From contig JAKZAP010000011.1 of assembly GCA_023053575.1 (NCBI GenBank), forward strand, positions 1,426,001-1,490,000: a stretch of 64,000 nt of DNA, given 5' to 3'. A program made the translations under genes and the position numbers. Each line of letters opens with the position of its first letter. Positions within the stretch are counted from its first letter, which is position 1. Origin of the DNA: Branchinecta lynchi. Its lineage: Eukaryota; Arthropoda; Branchiopoda; Anostraca; Branchinectidae. Under the pieces are notes generated by a model, which was not told the DNA's origin, did no database searches, and saw only the letters and a program-made list of their open reading frames with translations. Below, in pieces: positions 1 to 9,757 of the stretch.

Positions 1-131
1 GCGGTGACTTCTTTGGCTGTAGATCCTGTGTTCTCGATGGTGCTGCCAAGATATTTGAAATGAGCAACACTTGTTCCACATCGTTGTCGCTACATTTTAT
101 GTTCATAGGTGAATCGCTGGTTGCCATGCCT

Positions 132-569
132 TTAGTTTTGCTGGCGTTGATATTGAGTCCAAAACCTTCTGCGTTTTGTTGGATGCTCGTGAGCAGCGCT
201 TGAAGTCGGTGTTTTGCAGGTTTCGAGGATGGCAATATCGTCAGCAAAATCTATGTCGCTGAGCAGGCGATCGTTTAGGCGTAGACCAGTTGAGTCGACG
301 CTTCTCAACACGAAGTCTATGACGACCGCGAACAGTAGTGGGGATAGGACGCACCTTTGTTTTACCCCGGAGAGGATTGGGAATTTACGTGAAATTTCCT
401 CTGCTGTCTTCACACAACTGGTTGTATCGTCGTAGATAGCCATTATGAGATTTATTATGGTATCTGGGATACCATAGTGGCGAAGGAGCTTCCAGAGTGA
501 CTGGCGGTTTAATGAGTCGAAAGCCTTTTCAAAATCTATGAAGATTATGTAGAGCTTATATTGCGCCAT
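132..569 (-). pseudogene. RTE-type reverse transcriptase palm fragment
   Basis: A 145-residue open stretch carries the core of the RT palm. IDFEKAFDS (first catalytic Asp) is near residue 12, SGVKQRCVLSPLLF near residue 67, and DFADDIAIL (Asp pair) near residue 107. A working RT normally reads QG where this reads QR. The frame is lost upstream of 569, and the thumb region is replaced by unrelated residues after about residue 115, so this is a remnant of the polyprotein, not a gene of its own. Confidence 0.8.
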
Positions 570-622
570 CCGCAGCTTTCCTCCGTGAAATATCAGATCT
601 GTGCAAGAACGGTTTGGGCGGA

Positions 623-1445
623 TTAGCGGAAGCCATGCTGCTCATCACGCAGGTATTCATCTAGGTGACGTTCTATTCGGGACAGGACAATGTGGGACAA
701 CGGTTTGCCAGGGACCGAGAGCAGGCTGATGCCTCGCCAGTTGTTACAGAGCGTGGTATCGCCCTTCTTGAAGAGTTTTACGAGCGTACTGTGGCGCCAG
801 TCTGAGGGTACTTTTGCTGCTGCCCAGATGGTTCCGAAGAAGTCTTTCCAGTGGGTGATACAGATGTCCACGGAGCATTTCTGCTGTGATGCGGTCGTCT
901 CCTGGTGATCTGCCGTTTTTCAGCTTGTTGACCGCCTCCAGAATTTCGTCTTCAGCCGGGGGCTCGATGTTGACATCGAGCGAGATCAGTGGGTCTTCGG
1001 GGATGGAGATTGGCTCGTCCGGGGGTGGTTTGTTCAGGATTTTGTCAAAGTAGTTGATCCATACCTCCTTCTTTTCTTCGGAGCCGGTTACCACTACGCC
1101 ATTTTCATCCTTAACCGGGCCATCGCTGGCTCTCTTCTTCCCGATGATCTCGTTCGTGATCTTGTACCTGCTGTCTTCATTCTTGGCAGCTTCTTTAGCT
1201 TTCTTGGCCTTTGCTTCGTAGAAGTGGCGTTTGTCTCGGCGCGCGCATTTTTTGACAGATTTGTCAATCCGTTTATAGTTTTTGTAGAACTGATTCGCGT
1301 CGTGGCAGGCAAGGAGCTCAAGTTTCCCAACTTTCCTCTCATCTATTAGCTGCCAAGTGAGGTCCGATAGACACTGGTCCTTCGGTTTCTTGCGGTGCCC
1401 AAGAATCTTGATTGCTGACTCTACAGGTTCTTTACCTGGTCCCAT
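623..1445 (-). pseudogene. RTE-type ORF linker and RT N-terminus, frameshifted
   Basis: Two overlapping reading frames (1445-744 and 871-623) join into the region between endonuclease and RT. The first is Lys-rich and ends in LKNGRSPGDDRITAEML, the usual RT entry motif. The second gives VPSDWRHSTLVKLFKKGD, NNWRGISLLSV and DEQHGFR, which are RT finger motifs. A frameshift lies within 744-871. It lies between the endonuclease and palm fragments of the same dead LINE. Confidence 0.8.
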
Positions 1446-1488
1446 ATTATTTCCTGGTCGCTTATGTAGAGTGCTTCGAACTTATTGC

Positions 1489-1845
1489 TCAATTCGGTAA
1501 AGAACTGGTGGCAACTGTCCTTCGGCAACTTGTCCTTCGGTCTAGAAGCTTGTCAGAATCAAATTGGGGTTCTGACTTAGGTGCCTTATGCTCATTTCTT
1601 TTCAACTTCAGGGTGATCGGATCGGATCCATCGTCAGGGCCTCTATATGCTCTCACATCTTGTATACTTGAGCGGAACTTGCGGCTAACAAAACAGTGGT
1701 CGATTTGGTTTCTGACTGCTCCGCCAGGGGAGGTCCATGAATACTTGTGGACGTCTCTATGGTGGAAGAGGCTGCCTCCTATCACCAGATCGTTAGCTAC
1801 TGCAAAGTCGATCAGCATCGTTCCATTCTCGTTGCGCACGCCCAT
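1489..1845 (-). pseudogene. APE endonuclease C-terminal half of RTE-like LINE
   Basis: Residues resemble the last 110 positions of RTE endonucleases: GVRNENGTMLIDFA, KYSWTSPGG, RNQIDHCFVS and RAYRGPDDGSD. The reading extends upstream to about 1905 (NDESYCPQSLGRHG). The catalytic His of the Ser-Asp-His motif is replaced by Pro, so nicking activity should be lost even if the frame were intact. A frame break separates it from the linker region. Confidence 0.8.
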
Positions 1846-1925
1846 GCCGTGCCTACCGAGTGACTGTGGGCAGTAGGACTCATCGTTTCCAACGAACCTG
1901 TGGCGACATTCTACGGGTTCTTGCT

Positions 1926-2260
1926 GTTATCCCTACAGGGAGACGCAGGAAGTGACATCCTCTATCTCTTTATTCTCTTCAACCCCCAAAGAGTCCCCGG
2001 GGAACGACGAGAGTACGCCCATAATAGTTAGGGTTTTCGACTGCATGGATTCCGCGTCACATAAATGACATTACGCAGACAGAGAACCCGTCTGAAGCGC
2101 GCAGACGCCACTGAACCCCGGGAAGAACAAGAAATGTCATCCAGAGGAACCCTCAAAATTGATTCAAATCTTGTGTAAACCAATCAGAACGTTTGTTTTT
2201 GTGACGTTTCTGGACTGGCTATTCGCTGGGCACAAGGCGATTCTTCGTCGACACGAAGAG
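1926..2260. other. Intergenic stretch, no gene seen
   Basis: No reading frame or RNA gene is apparent. Around 1980-2022 a GAGTCCCCGGGGAACG-like run followed by GAGAGTACGCC resembles the right terminus of the AGGCGTATTCTCGCC MITE family seen elsewhere in the window, so this may be a scrap of that family. Confidence 0.4.
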
Positions 2261-2263
2261 TTA

Positions 2264-2558
2264 GAGCGTGTTCCACCCTACTTACCGTAGTTACTACGCA
2301 TGACATCACGAATTCTGGCTTTTTGCCGTCAAGGCTGGAACAATTTTTCGATTTTCCAGCTGTATATCATGCCACGAGCGAATCCGACCAATCACGTTAC
2401 AGAGATGCATAGTTACCACGCTTACTACGCTCCTGAGTGTGGTAAGCAAATAGTTACTATTTTGAGAAGGTTGGATCAATCAGCGTAGTAATTTTCTACG
2501 AGGTTGGAACTAAAATAGTAACTAATAGTTACTATTGTTCGAAGGGTGGAACACGCTC
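2264..2558. mobile_element. MITE with 3-bp TSD (TTA), Harbinger-like
   Basis: Terminal inverted repeats GAGCGTGTTCCACCCT and AGGGTGGAACACGCTC bound 295 bp. TTA lies directly outside both ends (2261-2263 and 2559-2561). The interior is rich in palindromic TAGTTACTA/TAGTAACTA words. No reading frame. A second copy sits at 26673-26969 with TTG at both ends. Two copies with different but self-matching 3-bp flanks support a 3-bp target duplication, as known for PIF/Harbinger elements. The superfamily is inferred. Confidence 0.8.
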
Positions 2559-2561
2559 TTA

Positions 2562-2790
2562 GTCATTAAGAGTATTCAAACCATTTGTGGTAATACTCTA
2601 TATGACTAAGTCCAAAAACGCCAGTGATCCTCAGGAAGAAGAAGTAAGCGTGTCCGTACGACTCAAACTCAACGACTCAAACCCTGTGTCAATCAATCAT
2701 CAACCACTTCTGCCTTTCTTCCGCTAGGTACCCGGAGATTTTGCCAGCAAGGAGTGATAGTCATCAAGAGTATTCAGTGGTGTTCTTTCT
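2562..2790. repeat. Dispersed repeat D, copy 1
   Basis: A stretch including AGTCATTAAGAGTATTC, AAAAACGCC, CCGCTAGGTACCCGG and CAAGGAGTGATAGTCATC recurs in inverted orientation at about 8935-9110. It starts and ends with inverted copies of GACTAACTC/GAGTATT-like words, so it is probably a small non-coding transposon. No coding content. Confidence 0.5.
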
Positions 2791-2859
2791 CATTTTTAAA
2801 CTTTCGTTATTTCTGTTAACCGAAACTTGACCAGACGCTCACTCTGTGCTAAATACTTT

Positions 2860-3407
2860 AGGCGTATTCTCGCCGTTCCCCGAGGACTCCTCAGACAAAC
2901 CTGTAATCAGTGTTTTGCTTCCCCGAAGTTGAACCAGAGGATTGACATTGACAGCCTGACGAGGACCCTTGCCAAGAAGGGCCGAAATATCGCTGATGAA
3001 GAATCATAGCTGACGTATCCGTTGTAAACATTGTTTGAATAAAGGTTTCAAAGTCAGCTTGGGCTCAAAGAATATTTGAGAATAGAGGGAGTTACTATAC
3101 GCGGACTCCACGTACAGAAAACAGCGAGAACACGGGGAATGCTTCCAAAACGGATTTTGTTTGAAATCCACTTTACTTTTGGTGTTGTTTCTTCTGACTG
3201 TTTTTAATTAATTTCATATTGCACCAACACCAGCAAAATTGATTCCCCTCTGAATCTGAAAGGGAGTCCTTTTTAATGACGGTGATGATAATCGGAACAT
3301 TCCCCGTCCGTGGGGACTCGCGAGAATAAGGGGAGTGAGTCCCCGGGACAAACAAAAAAGGGGGGACTCCTCAAGTGGAGTCCTCGGGTAACGGCGAGAA
3401 TACGCCT
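2860..3407. mobile_element. MITE family F copy (AGGCGTATTCTCGCC ends) with insert
   Basis: It begins AGGCGTATTCTCGCCG and ends with the inverted GGCGAGAATACGCCT. Internal GTCCCC/GGGGAC and GCGAGAAC words repeat the terminal motif. Segment 2925-3045 is unrelated to other F copies but matches 33225-33330 (CAAGAAGGGCC..AATAT), which indicates a nested insertion. Other F copies are at 13071-17647 and 50308-50724. No transposase is present. Confidence 0.75.
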
Positions 3408-3666
3408 TTTGTCATGAGGAGTCTACGCAGTGAAAGTCGTAACTCTTATACCGTGGCAATATTTATAAGATTTCAATTCGTTTTGTTATTCCATTCTACT
3501 ACCAACCTAGGCAATATATCAAGCAAAAATATATACCGTTCAGTTCAGTTCAGTCATTCAACGAGTGAACACGTTTACCTTGTTCTCTCTGTGTAAACTG
3601 GTTTGCGTGATTGGATTGTCTTGATTTCTCCGACGGCTTTCGAGCCATATACATTTTCTTTGGATA

Positions 3667-4771
3667 ATGAGTGAAGGCGAAGAGGATGAGCCCAGAAGGG
3701 AAATATTGGTGAATGACATTTTACTCTTTGTTTCCCATCAAATTGACTGTACGCCGAACGATGTTTTTAACGAAGCTCTGTTGCGATTTCTACGAAACAG
3801 ACGATATTTTGAAGGCAAAAAAATGCCTCGTTGATTCTTTGAGCAGCGATGTTACTAATCTGCTCAGTGGCAGTAAGCAGACTACTGAGATAATCTTGCG
3901 TGATCGACGATCGCCTAGTAAAGCATTGGAGGACATTATCCTTATTCTTCACCAGGTTAACAGACAAGACTTGCCTGTATTTGCGACCTCGACTTTATCG
4001 AACTTTCCCCCCACGGACTTTCGCAACTTCGACCTGGCGTCTGTAATGGCGTCTTATAGTCTGCTTCGACAAGAAATTGAAACTTTACGATCTACCATCT
4101 CGACCATACAATCTAATATGGTCACGAGAGGAGACCAGCCGGGTAGTTCACCTCCTGTTCTTCCGCCGCTGGATGTTCAGTCCACCACTCGTGCTCTGGC
4201 CCCTCGCTCAGCTAATGTTCAGCCTGGTATGGCGGCCCAACCTGCCATACCTGCTTTGTTGGCCCCTGTTCCCGAGTCGGCCAGCAGTGTGGACCTAACC
4301 GTGGTTGGGCCTAGAGGTATTGATAGGCCTTCATTTGCGGCAGTTGCTGCTACCTCGGCTGCTACTAATAATTCTCGACCTGTACACCGGCGATCTGCAC
4401 ACCACACTACCAAGAAACTTCCTAGGAATGTTGTCGTCGGAAAGTCACTTAATCGAAATGGGCCGTTGCAGTGTAATAAACCCCCTAAAAGAGCTCACTT
4501 GTTTGTTACGCGTCTGGCAAGTGCTACCCGCCCGGACACGATTGTTAGAGTTCTAGGAGCTAAACTGAAGTGCAAAGTCGAGTGTGAGTTGCTTCAAAGC
4601 AAATACGATTCCTACGCATCGTTCCATGTGACCTTTCCTCTTGTTAAACTTGAGGAAGCCATGCTTCCCGAAATTTGGCCTGCCGGTGTGCTAATTAGAC
4701 GGTACATTCTCACACCGTCTCGTGATTCCATTCCCGCTAGTCAGCAGGGGTCCACAACTCAAGAGTCCTAA
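3667..4771 (+). pseudogene. LINE ORF1 (nucleic-acid-binding), one frameshift
   Basis: The likely start is the ATG at 3667 (MSEGEEDE, acidic). The reading continues through VNDILLFVSHQIDC and then needs a one-base frame change near 3790 to enter the long frame that reads KAKKCLVDSLSSD and ends at 4771. About residues 120-210 are Ser/Ala/Pro-rich and look disordered. The last 90 residues (LFVTRLASATRPDTIV..., YDSYASFHVTF, WPAGVLIRRY) resemble the RRM-like C-terminal domain of ORF1p in CR1/Jockey-type LINEs, which coats the element RNA. Translation from the next in-frame ATG (3713) would lack the N-terminus. Function is assigned by position and C-terminal pattern only. Confidence 0.75.
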
Positions 4772-4773
4772 TG
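4769..4773 (+). promoter_or_regulatory. UAAUG stop-start overlap between LINE ORFs
   Basis: The ORF1 stop TAA (4769-4771) shares its last A with the ORF2 start ATG (4771-4773). In the SART1 LINE such a UAAUG overlap is known to support translational coupling, with ribosomes ending ORF1 and restarting on ORF2. Coupling here is inferred from the arrangement. Confidence 0.7.
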
Positions 4774-7586
4774 AACCTGAGAGTTGTGTCGTTCAATTGC
4801 CATTCGTTAAAGAGGAATATTGATTGTGTTCGCGAGCTGTGCTTAAATCACGATTTGGTTTTTCTTCAAGAAACGTGGTTACTACAACATGAAATTATCT
4901 CCACGCTTAGTGATATTAATCCAGATTTCAATTTTTTTGGAACCACTTCTGTGGATTCGAGCGCTGAAATTCTCTCAGGTAGGCCGTACGGTGGCCTGGC
5001 TGTGTTATGGAGAAAGGGGTTAAGTGACAAACTGTCAGTTGTTGATTGTGATGACGAGAGATTGCTGGGAGTTAAACTACATTCCTCTAGAGGTATTGTT
5101 CTATTTATAAACGTGTACATGCCCACGTGGCATTCTGATAATGTGCCGGATTTTTTGTTATGCTTAGGTCGTATTAGAGGTATAGCTGAAGTTTCTGATT
5201 ATGCTCATCTGTGTGTCGTTGGGGATTGGAATGCGGATATTCTGGATGGAAGGCGAACAGTTTTTTCGGATGAGTTGGACGTTTTTTGTGCGTCTTTCAA
5301 TCTAACGATGGCGGATGCGTTCCTTCTCCCCAACTGCACTTTTACTTACATGGCAATTTATCGCGGTAACCCAGTTATGTCTTGGCTAGACCATGTGTTA
5401 GTGTCACAAGAAATTAATGCTAGTTTATCAGAGTTGCAAGTTCTGTATAATGTTGTCGGATCTGATCACCTTCCCTTGTCGTTTTTGATAAGAGACTTTT
5501 CTGTCTCGACTGCGGGTGTCATCTCACAGCCTGAGACTACTTCCCCAGTGCTTGATTGGTCCGCAGCCTCTTTAAAAAACTTGGCGGATTATTCTGATGC
5601 CGTTGGAGTTAAACTGGGAGCTAGCACTGCTCGGCTAGGCACTCTATCTATGTGTAATAACCATCAGTGTACTGAACCGTCGCACATTTCTGAAATTAAT
5701 AGTTTGTATTTATTGGTATGCTATGCTCTTTCGGTGTGTGCCATAAAGTGTGTCCCGGGAATACCGAAGCGTAAAAAGGGCCGTAATATTCCGGGTTGGA
5801 ACTCGTTTGTTAAGCCTGTATATGACGAATCCCGTGCTTATTTTCTTCGTTGGGTTCAGCTAGGTAGACCCCTGATTGGACAAGTAGTTGAGCTAATGAA
5901 AGCATCGAGAGCGCAATTTAAAAAAACTTTGAAGTGGTGCAGAGTTAATGAATGTGTTATCCGGGCTGAATGCCTGGCGTCTTATTTTTCGGTTGGGAAA
6001 CATCAATTTTGGTCGCTTGTAAAACGAATGCGTGGCTCACAGTCTGCTTCATTGCCGCTTTCTTTGGACGGTGTGACTGGTGGAGATAACATTGCGAACC
6101 TTTTGAGTACTTCGTTTAAAACTCTGTTTAATTCGGTGCCGTCCTCGTTGAGCGGTGTCCATGATCTTTGCCTCGGTTTGCCGTTTGAATTTGAACCTAT
6201 TAATGTCGAGGATGTTCTGAAAGCAATTTCGCGAATGAATAATTGTGGCCCTGGACCGGACGGTTTGTCTGCTTCTCATTTAAAACATGCGTTGAGACCT
6301 CTAAGTAGTTTTTTGCCTGCTTTGTTTAATTCAATGATATCCCACAGTATGTTGCCGGATTCGTTGACAAGAGTAGTTCTTGTTCCTGTTCCTAAAGTAA
6401 AAAATGGTAATATGTCGTCTTCTTCAAATTATCGGCCCATAGCTTTAGCCAGCGCTTTCTCTAAAATTTTTGAACGATGTATTCTGTCAAAATTGAACCG
6501 TATTTGGCGACGTCAGAATATCAGTTTGGGTTCAAGCCCCATTCATCGACAGAATTCTGTGTTTTTATCCTGAAAAGTGTTATTATGTACTTCTGGTTGT
6601 TTGGCTCGGCGGTTTTTGTATGCTTTATTGATGCGCGTAAAGCATTTGATCGGGTTAATCACAAAAAACTGTTGCTGGAGTTGCTTAAAAGAGGTGTTCC
6701 CGCTCCGTATGTTTTGTTACTTGAAGTGTGGTTTCGACGACAAACGTTTGAAGTTAAGTGGGGTATTTATCGTAGTAGCCCGTTTCGTGTACAGAATGGT
6801 GTCAGGCAGGGAGGTATTTTATCCCCTTTTCTGTATAATATTTATGTTGATGATTTAAATAGTCGGCTTTGCGCCATGTCAGTTGGTTGTTTCATTAGTA
6901 ATAAGTGCTTTAATAATTTGAGTTATGCGGATGATCTTGTCCTCATGGCTCCGAGTATTAATGCTTTGAACCTCCTACTTCGAGTATGTGAGAAATTTGC
7001 ACTGGAGAGAGATATTGTTTTTAACACAGAAAAAACGGAATGCATGGCATTTATACCACCAGAGTTGAAAATCAAAATAGTCCCTCCTGTGTTGCTGTGT
7101 TCGTCACGGCTGAAATTTGTTTCAGAGTTTAAATACCTTGGATTCTGGTTTACGCCTGATCTGCGGGATATTACTCATTTGCGGCATTTAACAAGAAGTC
7201 TGTGTGTGCGAGGAAATGTAGTTGCTAGAAAATTTCAGTTTTGTTCTGCGATTATCCGTGATAGGCTGTTCGGTACATTTTGTTTTCAGTTTTACTGTCT
7301 TGCTCTTTGTACTAATTTCACTGCTGGTGCGATAAATGTGACCCGCGTCACTTACAATAACTGCTACAGAAAACTTCACCGACTCCCACACCGGTGTAGC
7401 GCTTCGGGGATGTTCGCAAATAATCGTATGCCTTCGTTTTACGAACTAAAACGTAAAGCAGTTTCATCGCTAAAAAGCCGCCTTTTGAGATCAGATAACA
7501 ACCTGATCCAAATTCTTACCGCTCCAATTTTTCAACTTTCACTGCCTTTGTGGAAAAAATGGAGCGATGAACTTGTGGTTCGTTGA
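4771..7586 (+). pseudogene. LINE ORF2: APE endonuclease plus reverse transcriptase, one frameshift
   Basis: The endonuclease occupies about residues 1-235: SFNCHSLKRN, FLQETWLL (Asn and Glu), VVGDWNADIL (Asp-x-Asn) and GSDHLPLSF (Ser-Asp-His), all catalytic positions present. The RT follows: GPGPDGLSASHLKHAL, NYRPIALASAFSKIFE, CFIDARKAFDRVNH, NGVRQGGILSPFLYN, LSYADDLVLM and EFKYLGFWF. The frame changes near 6490, between the finger and palm motifs, so the chain is cut before the catalytic Asp pair; the rest runs open to 7586. Its ATG overlaps the ORF1 stop, which suggests coupled reinitiation. The family role is target-primed reverse transcription of its own RNA. Confidence 0.85.
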
Positions 7587-7692
7587 TTCTTTTGATACAT
7601 ATGTGGTTATGTGTGATATTTAGGCTAGAATGTGTGTTTTTTCCTTGTGTATATGGCTATGGCTGAATTAAATAAATAAATAAATAAATAAA

Positions 7693-7880
7693 AATACCAA
7701 GCAGCAGTTTTGTGCGATGGCTATATGCACAACTAGAGTAAGATTTAGATAGCTTGTTTAGTCAAAACAAGAGTAAGTGCTTTCTTATCTTGCTTGCAAT
7801 TGTGAGTTGGGTCAGTTTTTTTTGTAATATCCTTTTTTAATACACTGAAATATTTTGATTCTCTCAAATGGATTTTCGGT
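7693..7880. other. Spacer between LINE tail and repeat B1
   Basis: No gene, RNA or clear repeat recognised. AT-rich sequence between the TAAA tail and the first GGGATCC palindrome. Confidence 0.4.
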
Positions 7881-8574
7881 TTTTGGGATCCTAAAGCGTA
7901 AGTGGAGGAATACCTATGATATCGCAAAAACTGTCCGTCTGTCTGTGAGCACGATAACTCTCGAAGGGAATGAGATATTTTCATGAAACTTGGTGTGAGG
8001 ATTCATTTGTTCAAGGGTAAGGTCAAGTTCGTAGAAGGGCTCTATAGCCCTACAGTTACGGGTGGGGGAGGGGGTTTCAAATTAGGTGGCAACAAACAAA
8101 TATTTTCTAAAAGCTATTGAGATAGTTGATTAAGGGGTAAGGAGTCATGCTGAATCCGAATATTAAAGTTATTTTCTTGTCAGACAAGTAGTTCACTCAG
8201 AATCCGTCGAAAACTGGACACAAAATTTGTCGATCAGTTTTCGGCTCTAGCAGTCCTACCCCTTTATTCACAAACTAGTATAACCTTGCGCCGGGATTCC
8301 GGCATTCATTTGTTTATTCTGTGTTACGTAGGACGCTCCGGCGAAATCCAATGGCACAAAAGGTTTATCACGAATTCGGCTGAAACTGGAAATTTGGTTG
8401 AAGCTCGAACTTGTTTCTGAAATCGATCAAAGAGTCGGTATCGGGGCAAGGAGAAATGCTGAATCCATTTTTAAACTTTATTTTAACAGAACAAATATTC
8501 AAGGAATCTGACGAAGACTGAATGGCATGACTGACCCAGCTGTTTGACTCAAATATTGAATTTTTGGGATCCCA
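7881..8574 (+). repeat. Repeat family B, copy 1
   Basis: It is bounded by TTTTTGGGATCC at the left and TTTTTGGGATCCCA at the right. After the left palindrome come GTAAGTGGAGG, CCTATGATATCGC, a short GTCCGTCTGTCTG run, AGCACGATAACTCTCG and the monomer core ATGAAACTTGGTG. The right part carries two related sub-units (CATGCTGAATCCGAAT, GACAAGTAGTTCA). No credible protein. Other copies: 17977-19201, 19722-20611 and 27820-28436 (inverted). Confidence 0.7.
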
Positions 8575-8934
8575 TCGAGACCTTTGGTCCTGTTCAACAA
8601 TTCTAGTAAGACGTCAGGAATATGGATGAGCCTCCCGACAAAACCGGCTCCACAACTAAACCGCTAAATTTAAACAGGATAACAGATGTGATTTTTCTTG
8701 CCTCTGATCTTATTCGTGCTCCGATCGACGTAGAGATTTATCGCTAAGGAACCAAATATTTGACATTGTAGGTATCAAACGATTTTAGACTTTGCGAATA
8801 TTGGGCTGACACTCTGCCGTTTTTATTATTCTTCTTATTTCTATATCCATTTTCTGGGAATAGTTTGCCGTTGTAGTTGCTAAATATTCAAGGACAGGGG
8901 TAGGTAGAGGTAGCCTACCGCAAATTGGAAAGTG
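8575..8934. other. No gene seen
   Basis: AT-rich sequence with short open frames only. The first 20 bases (ATCGAGACCTTTGGTCC) match the outer flank of the other B copies, so the B element may extend slightly past its right palindrome. Confidence 0.35.
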
Positions 8935-9298
8935 AAAATACTCTTGATGACTAACTCTCCTTGCGAATACAAAAACGCCGGGTACCTAGCGGAAGATCCG
9001 GAAGCTGTATCACATCTGCTCCCAAAGATCGCCGTGATTGGTTGACACATGATTTGAGTTGTTAAGTGTGAGTCGTTAGTGAGATGTTTACTTGTTCTCC
9101 ACTGGCGTGTAGAATATTCACATCTGAGAATCGACTATTCGTGAATAGTGGAACAATGAATAGCAATATTATCCGGTCTTAGAGCCTATTTAATCGAGTA
9201 AGTTATAATAATAATAATAATATAACTGCAGTAAAAAGGCTATCGCCTGGCAATGGGTAACTACATTATCGTATCTAAGCCCTTTCTGGCTAAACTTT
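8935..9298. repeat. Dispersed repeat D (inverted) followed by decayed family C end
   Basis: 8935-9110 is an inverted copy of repeat D (GATGACTAACTCTCC, GGGTACCTAGCGG). 9125-9298 matches the right half of the TTAA MITE family C (GAATAGTGGAACAA, TCCGGTCTTAGAGCC, GGGTAACTACATT, GCTAAACTTT). It has diverged and is interrupted by an AATAAT microsatellite. No coding content. Confidence 0.5.
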
Positions 9299-9733
9299 GA
9301 AATCATTCCCTTCTACTTGTCGTTGTCTTTAGGGGATTCCGAAGTTTCCACGTTTCAAACAGCAAAGCCGTGATTTAGTGTTGAAATTTCAAGTATCTGT
9401 ATAGCTGCAGGAAGCACCCACTTTCCGAACTCGGGAAACAATTACCAGAGCCACTCCACGTCTGAGAACCAGTTATTTAATTTGCATAGGAATCATGTAT
9501 TTCTGAAACGGAGCCTGGTCGCGCATGGGCACAAGAATCCTTTAGAATAGACTGAAAATTTGGGGTTTCGCAAACAACTCTGTTAATTAACGTAGTATTT
9601 TCATGAAAAACTACAAATATCAAACATTTTTCAGTCGAGCGCACTAGAAAACACTGTATTTATTTTTCGACCTTGTTCCAAGTGATATCCTCAATTTAAA
9701 ATATCAGTAAGTTTATTTTTCTTTTCTGGTTAT
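9299..9733. other. No gene seen
   Basis: Short open frames only; no motif, RNA or repeat that I can tie to other parts of the window. Confidence 0.3.
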
Positions 9734-9757
9734 GGCACTTGAGCTTACTCAAGTGCC
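9734..9757. repeat. Terminal hairpin of repeat A1
   Basis: Perfect 10-bp arms around a CTTA loop. The same position in copy A2 (46653-46680) has arms GGCACTT/AAGTGCC plus an inner AGCC/GGCT stem with a different loop, so the stem is kept while the loop sequence changes. Confidence 0.75.

Larger units (their letters stand above)
1..1910 (-). mobile_element. Decayed RTE-like non-LTR retrotransposon (LINE)
   Basis: Read right to left, this holds the end of an APE-type endonuclease (about 1905-1489), a linker (1445-900) and a reverse transcriptase (871-132). The RT shows IDFEKAFDS, an SGV-type box and FADD as the catalytic Asp pair. The style (NNWRGISLLSV, DFEKAFDSL) fits the RTE/SR2 group, which normally encodes one polyprotein that nicks DNA and copies its RNA at the nick. 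Here the frame changes at least three times. The usual Ser-Asp-His of the endonuclease reads Ser-Asp-Pro (GSDPI), and the QG of the RT box reads QR. It therefore cannot be active as it stands. The 3' end lies beyond the left edge. The clade is inferred from residue style; the LINE identity is firm. Confidence 0.85.
3540..7692 (+). mobile_element. Nearly full-length two-ORF non-LTR retrotransposon
   Basis: ORF1 (3667-4771) and ORF2 (4771-7586) are followed by a short 3'UTR ending in TAAA repeats (7667-7692), the usual tail of a Jockey/CR1/L2-type LINE. ORF2 has an APE endonuclease and a complete RT. The two ORFs overlap at TAATG. Only two frameshifts break it (near 3790 and near 6490), so it is a recent copy by the standard of its neighbours. 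The 5' end is uncertain: it lies between the MITE end at 3407 and the ORF1 start. No target-site duplication was established. Confidence 0.85.
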
